From assembly GCF_003402475.1 (NCBI RefSeq), contig NZ_BFAB01000005.1:127633-191632 (forward strand): a DNA stretch of 64,000 nucleotides. The letters run 5' to 3'. The notes beneath the pieces are model-generated. The model saw only the letters and a list, made by a program, of their open reading frames with translations. It ran no database searches and was not told the DNA's origin. Both the position numbers and the translations under genes were made by a program. Of the stretch, positions 1 through 8,509 are shown in pieces; positions within the stretch are counted from its first letter, which is position 1; each line of letters starts with the position of its first letter. This DNA comes from Mycobacterium sp. MFM001 (GTDB lineage: Bacteria; Actinomycetota; Actinomycetes; Mycobacteriales; Mycobacteriaceae).

Positions 1-22
1 GCACTCGCGATCGCCGCTAGGC
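1..22. repeat. Possible 3' end of a 41-bp dispersed palindrome
   Basis: The first bases contain GCGATCGCCGCTAGG. This nearly repeats GCGATCGCCGCTGGG at the end of the complete palindromic element at 14429-14469. Both lie just upstream of a plus-strand start codon. The window edge truncates this copy, so membership in the family is only suggestive. Confidence 0.35.
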
Positions 23-31
23 TTTTGCGTC

Positions 32-1006
32 ATGCGCGCCGTGCTGATCGTCAATCCCACTGCGACGTCGACGACCCCGGCAGGGCGCGACCTGTTGACC
101 CACGCGCTCAAGAGCCGCTTGCAGCTGCGGGTCGAGCACACCACGCATCGCGGGCACGGCGGCGAGATCGCCCAGGCCGCCATCGAAGAGGGCGTCGACC
201 TGCTCGTCGTGCACGGCGGCGACGGCACGGTGAGCAACGTGGTCAACGGCTTGCTCGGCCGCCCGGGCACATTGCCGACGGGCCATGTCCCGGCGGTGGC
301 GATCGTGCCGGGCGGCTCGGCCAACGTGCTGGCCCGCTCGCTGGGCATCTCCCCGGACCCGATCAACGCGACAAACCAGCTGATCGGGCTGCTCGACCAG
401 TACGGCCACCAGCAGAAGTGGCGCCGGATCGGGGTGATCGACTGCGGTGAGCGGTGGGCGGTGCTCAACGCCGGCATGGGCGTCGACGCCGAGGTGGTGA
501 AGGCGGTCGAGGCGCAACGCGACAAAGGCCGCAAGGTCACGCCGGCGCGCTACATCCGCACCGCGATCCCGGCCGCGCTGGCCACCACCCGCCACGAGCC
601 GACGCTGACGCTGCATTTACCGGGCCGCGAGCCGGTTAGCGGCGTGCACTTCGTGTTCGTGTCCAACTCCAGTCCCTGGACCTACGCCAACAACCGGCCC
701 ATCTGGACCAACCCCGACTGCCGGTTCGAGTCCGGGCTGGGCGTGTTCGGCGTCACCAGCATGAAGGTGATCCCGACCCTGCGGATCGTCCGGCAGATGT
801 TTGCCAAGCGGCCCAAGATGCAGGCCAAGCAGCTGATCCGGGACGACGACGCGGCCTGTGTCCGGGTGACTTGCGACGGTCCGCCGATCGCCAGCCAATT
901 TGACGGGGATTACCTCGGTGAGCGCGAGGAAATGACGTTCCGGGCCGTCCGCGACGCGCTGGCCGTCGTCGCCCCACCGGCAAAAAACCTCTCTGAGCTG
1001 CGTTAA
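32..1006 (+). CDS. Diacylglycerol kinase-family lipid kinase (Rv3218-like)
   Basis: A 324-residue protein of the DAGK catalytic-domain family, which phosphorylates a lipid hydroxyl using ATP. The nucleotide-binding signature GGDGT is at residues 62-66, and the second conserved loop PGGSANVLAR is near residue 93. The length matches the H37Rv neighbour of whiB1 as I remember it. No signal peptide or membrane segment is visible, so it is probably cytosolic or peripheral to the membrane. The lipid substrate cannot be read from the sequence. The ATG at 32 is the first start in frame; only 31 bases of upstream sequence are in the window. It is followed by a 237-bp gap before whiB1. Confidence 0.85.
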   Translation: MRAVLIVNPTATSTTPAGRDLLTHALKSRLQLRVEHTTHRGHGGEIAQAAIEEGVDLLVVHGGDGTVSNVVNGLLGRPGTLPTGHVPAVAIVPGGSANVLARSLGISPDPINATNQLIGLLDQYGHQQKWRRIGVIDCGERWAVLNAGMGVDAEVVKAVEAQRDKGRKVTPARYIRTAIPAALATTRHEPTLTLHLPGREPVSGVHFVFVSNSSPWTYANNRPIWTNPDCRFESGLGVFGVTSMKVIPTLRIVRQMFAKRPKMQAKQLIRDDDAACVRVTCDGPPIASQFDGDYLGEREEMTFRAVRDALAVVAPPAKNLSELR

Positions 1007-1079
1007 CCGGCGATTCGGCGGCCAATGGCGGCGCCATAGTAGTACACCGCCTTAAGGGTTTTGCTAACAGATCCTCAAA

Positions 1080-1137
1080 GTGACATTGCCCACGGACCAA
1101 CGCACGCTATTGACATCTGTTGAGCCTGTGAAACGAT
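1080..1137 (+). promoter_or_regulatory. whiB1 promoter region with CRP-like site
   Basis: GTGACATTGCCCAC at 1080-1093 is a GTG-N8-CAC imperfect palindrome of the kind bound by the mycobacterial cAMP receptor protein. A TTGACA -35-like hexamer follows at 1110-1115, with a weak -10 candidate AACGAT at 1132-1137 (spacer 16). In M. tuberculosis the whiB1 promoter is reported to be bound by CRP (Rv3676). The site here is inferred by motif and position only. Confidence 0.5.
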
Positions 1138-1243
1138 CGAAGACATCGCGTGCAACGGTACGGAAATTTTCTTGTGCCCGCGTTAACAGCCGAAGAAAAT
1201 AGCCGGTGCGCCCTGCTGCGCACTTAGTAAGGAGCAAAGACGT

Positions 1244-1498
1244 ATGGATTGGCGCCACAAGGCGGTCTGTCGCGACGAGGACCCGGAGCTGTTTTTCCCG
1301 GTTGGGAACAGCGGGCCGGCGCTCGCCCAGATCGCTGACGCGAAACTGGTCTGTAACCGCTGCCCGGTGACCACCGAATGCCTGTCCTGGGCGCTGAACA
1401 CCGGCCAGGATTCCGGCGTGTGGGGCGGAATGAGCGAAGACGAACGTCGTGCGCTGAAGCGTCGCAACGCCCGGACGAAGGCCCGCAGCGGAGTCTGA
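1244..1498 (+). CDS. whiB1: WhiB1, [4Fe-4S] NO-sensing transcription factor
   Basis: An 84-residue WhiB protein, the same length as M. tuberculosis WhiB1. The four iron-sulfur ligands are C9, C37, C40 and C46, spaced C-x2-C-x5-C for the last three. They are followed by the GVWGG turn and a basic C-terminal DNA-binding tail rich in Arg and Lys. Family knowledge: WhiB1 is an essential partner of SigA region 4, and its cluster reacts with nitric oxide. A GGAG Shine-Dalgarno sequence starts at 1231, ahead of ATG 1244. The gene is monocistronic, with a candidate CRP site upstream and a strong hairpin downstream. Confidence 0.97.
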   Translation: MDWRHKAVCRDEDPELFFPVGNSGPALAQIADAKLVCNRCPVTTECLSWALNTGQDSGVWGGMSEDERRALKRRNARTKARSGV

Positions 1499-1517
1499 CG
1501 GAAAACCCGGTTTAACC

Positions 1518-1548
1518 CTCGCGGCCCCGACAATGTCGGGGCCGCGAG
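1518..1548. terminator. GC-rich hairpin after whiB1
   Basis: A perfect 15-bp inverted repeat (1518-1532 with 1534-1548) lies 20 bases after the whiB1 stop. There is no T-tract, as is common for mycobacterial hairpin terminators. It lies between convergent whiB1 and pdtaS and could serve both. Confidence 0.75.
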
Positions 1549-1566
1549 CTTGCGTGCGGGGCCCGT

Positions 1567-1602
1567 GGCGATCGCGAGCGCGGCGAAGCCGGGCGCGGCG
1601 GG
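1567..1602. repeat. Dispersed GC-rich palindromic element, copy 1
   Basis: Contains GGCGATCGCGAGCGCGGCGA followed by AGCCGGGCGCGGCGGG. It matches two further elements at 14429-14469 (opposite orientation) and 60054-60094. The core CGGC-GAA-GCCG folds as a hairpin. It lies just downstream of pdtaS, beside the whiB1 terminator. Confidence 0.6.
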
Positions 1603-1609
1603 ACGCGAA

Positions 1610-3109
1610 CTATTGCACGAGCCTGGCGCGACGGCCGATCGGGACACGCAGGACGACGTCGGTGCCACCCTCGTCGGCGTCGTGCATCCGCAGCGACCCG
1701 TCGAGCTCCGCGGACACCAGCGTCCGCACGATCTGCAGGCCCAGCCGGTCGGATTTCTCGACGCTGAACCCCTCCGGCAGTCCGCGGCCGTTGTCGTGGA
1801 CGACCACGTCGAGCCAGCGGGCTGAGCGGTCCGCGCGAATGGTCACCGATCCCTGAGCCGCCTCGGGCTCGAAGGCGTGCTCGATGGCGTTTTGCACCAG
1901 TTCGGTGATCACCATGATCAGCGCTGTCGCGCGGTCGGAGTCCAGCACGCCGAGCATGCCCACCCGGTTGATCCGGATCGGCGTGTCCACGGTCGCCACG
2001 TCGTTCATGATCGGCAGGATCCGGTCGATCACCTCGTCGAGGTTGACCTCCTCGTCGACCGACATCGACAGCGCGTCGTGGACCAACGCGATCGAGGACA
2101 CCCGTCGCACCGACTCGATCAGCGCTTCCCGGCCTTCGGCGTTTGTCGTGCGGCGGGCCTGCAGCCGCAGCAGCGCCGCCACGGTCTGCAGGTTGTTTTT
2201 GACCCGGTGGTGGATCTCCCGGATGGTGGCGTCCTTGGACATCAGCGCGCGATCGCGGCGCTTGACCTCGGTCACGTCGCGCACCAGCACCGCTGCGCCG
2301 GCCGCCGTGCCGTGCACCATCAGTGGCAAGGTGCGCAGCAGCACCGCCGCGCCGCCGGCGTCGACCTCCATGCGCATGCTCGCTCCGCCGGCCAGCGAGT
2401 CCTGCACGTGGTCGGCCAGTTCCTGCGCCTCGAACGGGTCGGAGATCAACGGCCGGGTGACCTCGATCAGGTTGTGGCCCTCCAGTTCCGAGGTCAAGCC
2501 CATCCGGTGATAGGCCGACAGTGCGTTCGGGCTGGCATAGGAGACCACACCGTTGACGTCCAGCCGGATGAAGCCGTCGCCGGCCCGCGGACTGGAACGA
2601 GACATCGCCACGTCGCCGACGTTGGGAAACGTGCCCTCGGAGAGCATGTGGACCAGGTCGGCGGCACAGTCGCGGTAGGCGGTCTCCAGTGGACTGATTT
2701 GGCGGTCGGTGGCCACCGCGGTCTGGTGACTCAGCACCGCGACCACCCGCTCGCCGTAGCGGACCGGGACCGCCTCGACGTTCAGCCCGGTCTGTAGCCG
2801 CGAATCATCTTGCACCGCAACGTTTCCGCGCTGGATGGCGCCGGATTCGAATGCCGCGACCACCAGCGGCACCTTCTCGGGGGGAAAGACCGTGCCGACG
2901 GCGTCGCGCAGCAGGACGGTCGGCGCGGTGTTCGGCCGGCACTGCGCGACGCACACCAGCGTGCCGTCGTCGCGGCGCACCCACATCAGGTAATCGGCGA
3001 ACGACAGGTCGGCGAGCAGCTGCCACTCTCCGACCACCGCGTGCAGGTGGTCGACGGCGTTGCCCGGCAGGACGGTGTGTTCGGCGAGCAGGTCACCGAG
3101 AGTCGACAT
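1610..3109 (-). CDS. pdtaS: PdtaS, cytosolic sensor histidine kinase
   Basis: A 499-residue kinase (about 501 in M. tuberculosis) with no membrane segment. A GAF-type sensor covers roughly residues 10-155 and a PAS domain about 175-285. A HisKA_2 dimerisation helix carries the phospho-accepting pair H300/H301 in REIHHRVKNNLQ, and the C-terminal ATPase has the DNGRGLPEGF loop. Family knowledge: it phosphorylates the unlinked RNA-binding antiterminator PdtaR (Rv1626). It is transcribed away from the biotinyl protein gene, 31 bp upstream of which lies its own start. Convergent with whiB1. Confidence 0.94.
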   Translation of the reverse strand: MSTLGDLLAEHTVLPGNAVDHLHAVVGEWQLLADLSFADYLMWVRRDDGTLVCVAQCRPNTAPTVLLRDAVGTVFPPEKVPLVVAAFESGAIQRGNVAVQDDSRLQTGLNVEAVPVRYGERVVAVLSHQTAVATDRQISPLETAYRDCAADLVHMLSEGTFPNVGDVAMSRSSPRAGDGFIRLDVNGVVSYASPNALSAYHRMGLTSELEGHNLIEVTRPLISDPFEAQELADHVQDSLAGGASMRMEVDAGGAAVLLRTLPLMVHGTAAGAAVLVRDVTEVKRRDRALMSKDATIREIHHRVKNNLQTVAALLRLQARRTTNAEGREALIESVRRVSSIALVHDALSMSVDEEVNLDEVIDRILPIMNDVATVDTPIRINRVGMLGVLDSDRATALIMVITELVQNAIEHAFEPEAAQGSVTIRADRSARWLDVVVHDNGRGLPEGFSVEKSDRLGLQIVRTLVSAELDGSLRMHDADEGGTDVVLRVPIGRRARLVQ

Positions 3110-3140
3110 CGCTCACTCCCGGCTTCGACGGGGCCAATAA

Positions 3141-3356
3141 CTAACTGATGACGGCGATGAGGTCACCGGCCTGGATGACATCTCCCACCGATACGCTGAC
3201 TTTGCTGACCGTGCCGGCGACTTCGGCCAGGACCGGAATCTCCATCTTCATCGACTCCAGCAACACCACGGTGTCGCCCTCGCTGATCTGGTCACCCTCG
3301 TTGACCACGACTTCGAGCACGCTGGCCACGATCTCAGCGCGGACGTCCTCGGCCAT
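3141..3356 (-). CDS. Biotinylated carrier protein TB7.3
   Basis: A stand-alone biotinyl/lipoyl-attachment domain of 71 residues. The modification motif ESMKMEIP has the acceptor lysine at K37, and the protein ends with the GDVIQAGDLIAVIS fold signature. It matches M. tuberculosis Rv3221c almost residue for residue as I remember it. An in-frame ATG at 3374 would add six residues, but the shorter start reproduces the usual length. It presumably carries biotin for an acyl-CoA carboxylase, but no carboxylase gene is nearby. The stop lies 31 bp from the pdtaS start, so pdtaS may be cotranscribed. Confidence 0.93.
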   Translation of the reverse strand: MAEDVRAEIVASVLEVVVNEGDQISEGDTVVLLESMKMEIPVLAEVAGTVSKVSVSVGDVIQAGDLIAVIS

Positions 3357-3615
3357 CATCACCCCGTTCGTCACCCAGCCGGTCGCATTTCTGTCGCCTT
3401 ATCGAACCACAGCCAGCTGACGGCGGTGCGCCGAGACTGGTCCGGCCCCGAAGGCCGCCCGGATAAGCAAATCCCAAGATTCGTAAGCAAATCCATAGAG
3501 TCCGATCTGTGATCGTGTCGTGTTCCTCCTGTGACTATTGAATACCAGTGTTGCCTGAGTGACTTGAGTGTCTGAAGCGCTTTGGGTGCCTCAGTTGAGT
3601 GGAGGAGTAATTCTG

Positions 3616-4290
3616 TTGTCCGCGAACGTGTTTGCAATTCCGACGTCTTACGACCCACTGGTTCGAGCGGCTACCGGCGCGGGGCTTGCGCTGGCGGCAT
3701 TCGCCGCGATCGGCTGCGGCAGCGGGGTCGCTGGGGCCACTCCCCAGCAACCTGTGCTCGTCGACGACCCGGCACCCGTCCCTGCCGTTTCCGGCAACGG
3801 GGTGAACATCGCCAACGCGATCTTCGGCGAGCTGGGGAATCTGCTGAATGCCGTGCTGCCGGGTAGCGGTTCGCTGTTCATGCCCGCGACCTCTGACCCG
3901 AGCCTGCTGTCGCCCGCAGGGACGCTCCCGAGCACCCTGCCGCCGGGGACGACGGCCCCCGGCACGCTCGGCACGATGCCTCCCGGGACTCTCGGCACGA
4001 CGCCTCCCGGGACTCTTGGCACGCTGCCGCCAGGAACGACCGCTCCCGGCACCGCGTTGCCCGGCCAGACCCCGGCCCTGCCGACGACCCCCGGCACGCT
4101 CATGCCTGGCCAGTCCCCCGTCTTGCCGGCCACCCCAGGCACCGCCTTGCCCGGCCAGACCCCGCCCCTGCCGACGAGTCCCGGCACGCTCACGCCCGGC
4201 CAGACTCCCGGCTTGCCCACATCGCCCGGCATCCCGGCGCCGGCGGCGACCAGCCCGACGGTCCCGGCTCAAAACGTCCCGGTGGTCTAG
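3616..4290 (+). CDS. Secreted Pro/Gly/Thr-rich repeat protein, function unknown
   Basis: Not recognised. The TTG at 3616 is preferred because GGAGGAG lies 8 bases upstream; it gives 224 residues. An ATG at 3568 would add 16. A hydrophobic stretch (about residues 18-35, GLALAAFAAIGCGSGVAGA) followed by TPQQP looks like a signal peptide with cleavage near GA/TP. The second half is low complexity: PPGTLGT-type octapeptides, then four tandem 15-residue units built on LPGQTPxLPTxPGT. Such proteins are often cell-wall exposed and O-mannosylated at Thr/Pro tracts, but that is inference. It lies divergent from TB7.3, where I recall no H37Rv counterpart. Confidence 0.65.
   Translation: MSANVFAIPTSYDPLVRAATGAGLALAAFAAIGCGSGVAGATPQQPVLVDDPAPVPAVSGNGVNIANAIFGELGNLLNAVLPGSGSLFMPATSDPSLLSPAGTLPSTLPPGTTAPGTLGTMPPGTLGTTPPGTLGTLPPGTTAPGTALPGQTPALPTTPGTLMPGQSPVLPATPGTALPGQTPPLPTSPGTLTPGQTPGLPTSPGIPAPAATSPTVPAQNVPVV
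4054..4233 (+). repeat. Four tandem 45-bp coding repeats
   Basis: Four in-frame 45-bp units each encode 15 residues of the form (A/L)xPGQ(T/S)PxLPxxPGx. They are preceded, at about 3950-4030, by 24-bp units encoding PPGTLGT plus one residue. Copy number is likely to vary between strains. Confidence 0.8.
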
Positions 4291-4293
4291 CCC

Positions 4294-4314
4294 GGCCGCC
4301 AGGCAACAGCGGCC
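4294..4314 (+). terminator. Possible small hairpin after the repeat protein
   Basis: GGCCGC and GCGGCC arms are separated by 9 bases, immediately after the stop at 4290. It lies 46 bases ahead of the bL37 start and could end the upstream transcript. It is short and lacks a T-tract. Confidence 0.35.
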
Positions 4315-4359
4315 GCATGAAAGACTGACCTGCCGGTAAAGCTGCAAGGAGGATCAGTC

Positions 4360-4434
4360 ATGGCCAAGCGTGGCCGGAAGAAGCGCGACCGCAAGCACAG
4401 CAAGGCCAACCACGGCAAGCGGCCCAACTCCTAA
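4360..4434 (+). CDS. Large-subunit ribosomal protein bL37 (24 aa)
   Basis: The reading frame encodes 24 residues, starting MAKRGRKKRDRKHSKANHGK and ending RPNS, with a perfect AAGGAGG Shine-Dalgarno sequence at 4346-4352. Twelve of the 24 residues are Lys or Arg. It matches the actinobacterial ribosomal protein bL37, first recognised in M. smegmatis ribosome structures, where it lies in 23S rRNA near the peptidyl-transferase side. It is too short for usual gene callers. Its TAA overlaps the rshA stop on the other strand (4431-4434), so the two genes are tail-to-tail. Confidence 0.9.
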   Translation: MAKRGRKKRDRKHSKANHGKRPNS

Positions 4435-4721
4435 CGCTGTCGGCCCCGGATGATCGTGGTGCGGCTGATCTCGAGCCGCAGCCGCTCGCGCAGGCCCTCC
4501 GGAGCCTTCTCGCCCCGGCACTTCATGGCGATCAGCGCCTTGATGCGCTCCTCGAGCCCGTAGTGCCGCAGGCATCCCGGGCATTCCTCGAGGTGCTGGC
4601 GCAATTTCTGTCGAGTCTCCGGCGTGCACTCGCCGTCGAGCAGGGTCCATACCTCCGCGAGCACCTCCGCGCAGTCGACGTCCGAGCTGGTGGCGCCGGA
4701 ATCGCAGGAGAAGTCGGTCAC
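4431..4721 (-). CDS. rshA: RshA, zinc-associated anti-sigma-H factor
   Basis: A 96-residue ZAS-family anti-sigma factor. The redox-sensitive zinc motif H43-x3-C47-x2-C50 (HLEECPGC) lies in a helical core, with further cysteines C6, C17, C32 and C68. Family knowledge: reduced RshA binds SigH; disulfide stress or phosphorylation by PknB releases it. Its GTG start overlaps the sigH TGA by 4 bp, which implies translational coupling. The 3' end overlaps bL37. Confidence 0.94.
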   Translation of the reverse strand: MTDFSCDSGATSSDVDCAEVLAEVWTLLDGECTPETRQKLRQHLEECPGCLRHYGLEERIKALIAMKCRGEKAPEGLRERLRLEISRTTIIRGRQR

Positions 4722-5368
4722 GACGACACCTCCTCCGGCGCCTGGTCGCCGCGGAGGAAGCCCCGCTCCTTGGCGACATCGGCCAGCAAACCGCGCAGCT
4801 GACGTCTGCCGCGGTGCAACCGCGACATCACTGTCCCGATTGGTGTGTCCATGATCTCGGCGATCTCCTTGTACGGGAAACCTTCGACGTCTGCGTAGTA
4901 CACCGCCATCCGAAAGTCCTCGGGCAAGGCCTGCAGCGCCTCTTTGATCTCGGTATCCGGTAGTGACTCCAGAGCCTCGACCTCGGCGGAGCGCAAGCCC
5001 GTTGACGAGTGCTCAGCGGTGGCAGCCAGCTGCCAATCGGTGATCTCGTCGGTCGGGTACTGGGCCGGCTGGCGCTGCTTTTTGCGGTAGTTGTTGATGT
5101 AGGTGTTGGTCAGAATGCGGTACAGCCACGCCTTGAGGTTGGTGCCCGGCGTAAACGAGCGGAAACCGGCGTAGGCCTTGACCATGGTTTCCTGGAGCAG
5201 GTCTTCGGCGTCGGCGGGATTGCGCGTCATGCGCAGCGCGCCACCGTAGAGCTGGTCCAGCAGGGGAATCGCGTCGCGTTCGAAGCGCGCCGTGAGCTGC
5301 TCGTCCGTCTCCTCTGCGGGATCGGGTGCGGGCACCTCGGGCCCGGTCGCGGCATCGCTGTCGGCCAT
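4718..5368 (-). CDS. sigH: SigH, ECF sigma factor for thiol-oxidative and heat stress
   Basis: From ATG 5368 the product is 216 residues, exactly the M. tuberculosis SigH length. Region 2 includes [14 protein letters not shown] and [19 protein letters not shown]. Region 4 ends with the helix-turn-helix segment [20 protein letters not shown]. SigH directs thioredoxin, heat-shock and its own transcription. The reading frame extends 29 codons upstream to a GTG at 5455 with its own strong ribosome site (separate entry). It forms an operon with rshA through a 4-bp overlap. Confidence 0.95.
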   Translation of the reverse strand: MADSDAATGPEVPAPDPAEETDEQLTARFERDAIPLLDQLYGGALRMTRNPADAEDLLQETMVKAYAGFRSFTPGTNLKAWLYRILTNTYINNYRKKQRQPAQYPTDEITDWQLAATAEHSSTGLRSAEVEALESLPDTEIKEALQALPEDFRMAVYYADVEGFPYKEIAEIMDTPIGTVMSRLHRGRRQLRGLLADVAKERGFLRGDQAPEEVSS

Positions 5369-5455
5369 CTTGGTTAACACTGTCCCTTCTGTCGCGGCAT
5401 CACCGGACAGCCCGGGCACTACCGGACGCTCCAGTAGGCACATCGCCGTTGACAC
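5369..5455 (-). other. In-frame 29-codon N-terminal extension of SigH (alternative start)
   Basis: The GTG at 5455 is preceded on the minus strand by AGAAGGGGAG-TCTG, a better-placed Shine-Dalgarno sequence than that of ATG 5368, where AAGGGA is about 13 bases away. The frame is open throughout. Starting here would give a 245-residue SigH. In Streptomyces a long unstable SigR isoform (SigR') arises from an upstream start, so a SigH' isoform is plausible here. Confidence 0.5.
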
Positions 5456-5533
5456 CAGACTCCCCTTCTGCCCAATCTAGAGGCTGCGACCGACAAGTGT
5501 CTTTTGGGTTTCTCCCGCAGAACCGCATCTGTC

Positions 5534-5560
5534 AACAGCATCGACCATCCCGCTATTTCC
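5534..5560 (-). promoter_or_regulatory. Candidate SigH-dependent autoregulatory promoter
   Basis: On the minus strand, GGAA (5557-5560) and GTT (5534-5536) are separated by 20 bases. This resembles the GGAA-N18-20-GTT pattern of SigH/SigR promoters. A transcript from here would include the upstream GTG at 5455. Motif match only. Confidence 0.45.
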
Positions 5561-5618
5561 TGTGGCCGTTTAGCCGACCGCAGTCCGGTGCCGGGGCGCC
5601 CGGCGCTAATGTGACGCC

Positions 5619-6453
<835 letters not shown>

Positions 6454-6467
<14 letters not shown>

Positions 6468-6945
6468 CGCAACGCGGGCGCTTGCCGCGCTGTCTGCAGC
6501 GGGTGTACCGCACGAGGTGGTGAAGTTCGGCCACGATCCGCGGGAAGGCTCGTTCGGCGAGGAGGCCGTCCACGCGTTGACTGGCGCGTATGACATTGCG
6601 GCCGAACAGATTTACAAGACGCTGGTGATCGCCGGACCCGACGGGCTGGCGGTCGCGATGGTCCCGGCTTTGGCGCGGTTGTCGCTGAAAGCCGCTGCCG
6701 CGGCGCTGGGGTTCTCCCGTGCGACGATGGCCGACCGGACCAGTGCGGAACGGGCGACGGGCTACGTGGTGGGCGCGGTGTCGCCGTTCGGGCAACGCCG
6801 GCCGCTGCCCACCGTCGTCGACGCCGACGCGCTGAATTGGGATCGGGTGTTTTGCAGTGCGGGCCGGCGCGGCTGGGACGTCGCCGTCGCGCCGGACGAC
6901 CTGATCCGGCTCACCGGCGCGGTGACCGCAAGCATTCAAGTCTGA
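6454..6945 (+). CDS. YbaK/EbsC-type aminoacyl-tRNA deacylase
   Basis: A 163-residue protein of the YbaK/ProX editing-domain family, which hydrolyses mischarged tRNA such as Cys-tRNA(Pro). Recognisable elements are the IYKTLV strand with the conserved lysine (about residue 52), and the GYVVGAVSPFGQRRPLP segment containing the family G-x-SPfG motif. The gene is intact; I recall that the H37Rv counterpart is annotated as two short ORFs (Rv3224A/B). It overlaps the SDR gene by 14 bp and converges on the methyltransferase (10-bp overlap). Confidence 0.88.
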
Positions 6946-7679
6946 TCCGATACGACGAGCCGGTACCCGAGGTCGAGCTCAGGCTTCCCCATGAGGTCGG
7001 CGTGGCGACGTGCCCACTCGCCGCTGTGCAGATCGGCCCGCAACCGTGACAAGCCCTCCCGCAGTTGAGGTTTCGCCGTCAGTGCGAGCATCGACATCCC
7101 GGCTCTGACCGTCGGATCGAGGTAGGCGTGCGGACGGCGCCAGTAGGCTCCGCCGAATCCGTCGACGCAATCGTGGGGGATCGGAACCGTCCGAATTGAC
7201 GCATTGCCCAGCAGCGACACCAGTTTGGCGATGGGCACCGCCAGGCGCGTGCCGGTGTCCGCGGCGGCGGGCAGGTATTCGCGCAGCAGCCAGAATTCAC
7301 GAAACACGGCGTCGTCCCAAGTGAAAATCACCACGCGGCGACGGGCGACGCGGATCATCTCGGCGACGCCCGCCGCAACGTCGGACCAGTGGTGAATGGT
7401 CAGGATTGCCAATGCGGCGTCGACGGCATCCGTGCGGATGGGCAGATGTTCGGCAACAGCGCGGATTACCGGCGCGGCGACGGCTCGCCGTTGGGCGATC
7501 ATGACATTGCTTGGTTCGGCCGCGACGACGGTGTTCGGCGGTTCGTAGGAACCGGTCCCGGCGCCGATGTTCGCGACGGTCGCCATCCCTTGCAGTGCTT
7601 GGTCGATCACCTTGGCAATGCGTGGATCGGGTTGGCGCGTCGCCGAATACGAGCGACCGGTCCGGTCGTATCGGATCAA
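6936..7679 (-). CDS. Class I SAM-dependent methyltransferase
   Basis: A 247-residue protein starting at TTG 7679, chosen because it forms a TTGA overlap with the enoyl-CoA hydratase stop. A longer open frame exists upstream but runs antisense-like through that gene. SAM-binding motif I is VANIGAGTGSYE (about residues 37-48), with later acidic and LTIHHW elements typical of UbiE/COQ5-like enzymes. The substrate is unknown. It is the third gene of a tetR-ECH-methyltransferase operon. Confidence 0.8.
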   Translation of the reverse strand: MIRYDRTGRSYSATRQPDPRIAKVIDQALQGMATVANIGAGTGSYEPPNTVVAAEPSNVMIAQRRAVAAPVIRAVAEHLPIRTDAVDAALAILTIHHWSDVAAGVAEMIRVARRRVVIFTWDDAVFREFWLLREYLPAAADTGTRLAVPIAKLVSLLGNASIRTVPIPHDCVDGFGGAYWRRPHAYLDPTVRAGMSMLALTAKPQLREGLSRLRADLHSGEWARRHADLMGKPELDLGYRLVVSDQT

Positions 7680-8509
7680 TCTCGGGCCAGCATGGCGTGC
7701 ACACTGTCGGCGAACGCAGCAGTGGTGAAGCAGGACGGTTCGGCGAACTCCTCCATCGTGAGCGCGTCGTGCCAGCCGGCGTCGGCCGCGGCGCGCAGCA
7801 GCGGCTTGGTCATCGCCACCGCATGCGCCGGCATCGCAGCCACTCGCGAGCACCACTCGTCGGCCGCCGGGAGAAGCTGGTCGTGCGCGACGACCTGCTG
7901 CACCAGCCCCAGCCGGTGCGCGGCGTGAGCATCGATGTGCTCGCCGCGCAGGTAATAGGCGAGCGCACCCTGGTAGCCGAGGCAGCGCGTGAGCGCCCAG
8001 CTGGTACCGACCTCCGGGATCAGGCCGAGCCGGCCGAACGCGGGCACGATCACCGCGCGCTCGCTGACGATGGTGATGTCACAGGTCAACGCCCAGGCCA
8101 GGCCGACGCCGGCGGCAGCGCCGTTGAGGGCCGCCACAAAGATGGTGTCCGACCCGGCGATAAGCCTTGCAATACCGCCGAATTCGCGACGAATCCACCG
8201 CCACACGTCGGCGACGCCCTCGGGTTGGGTCAACCCCTCGGTCGCCGTGCGCATCATCTTCAGATCACCGCCGGCCGAAAAGCCCGGGTCGGCGCCGGTC
8301 AGTACCACGGTGCGAACGTCGGGGTCCGCGGTGAGCTCCTCGAGCGCATGTCGCAGTTGACGAACCAGCGGCGCGGACAGCACGTTGAGCCGGTCGGGCT
8401 CGTCGAGGATCACCACCGCGCGGTCCCCGCGGCGGTCAACGCGGATCCGCTGCGGTGCTTGCGGGTCGTCGCCGTCGGCGACCATGCGGTTATAGAGCGA
8501 CTCTGTCAC
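7676..8509 (-). CDS. Enoyl-CoA hydratase/isomerase (crotonase) family
   Basis: A 277-residue crotonase-fold protein. The first oxyanion-hole region is in PGFSAGGDLKMM. The second is around AALNGAAAGVGLAWAL. The acidic catalytic region is near GRLGLIPEVGTSWAL. The likely role is hydration or isomerisation of an acyl-CoA during fatty-acid oxidation, consistent with the adjacent alkane-oxidation genes. The GTG start overlaps the tetR stop (GTGA), so it is cotranscribed with the regulator. Confidence 0.87.
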   Translation of the reverse strand: MTESLYNRMVADGDDPQAPQRIRVDRRGDRAVVILDEPDRLNVLSAPLVRQLRHALEELTADPDVRTVVLTGADPGFSAGGDLKMMRTATEGLTQPEGVADVWRWIRREFGGIARLIAGSDTIFVAALNGAAAGVGLAWALTCDITIVSERAVIVPAFGRLGLIPEVGTSWALTRCLGYQGALAYYLRGEHIDAHAAHRLGLVQQVVAHDQLLPAADEWCSRVAAMPAHAVAMTKPLLRAAADAGWHDALTMEEFAEPSCFTTAAFADSVHAMLARD

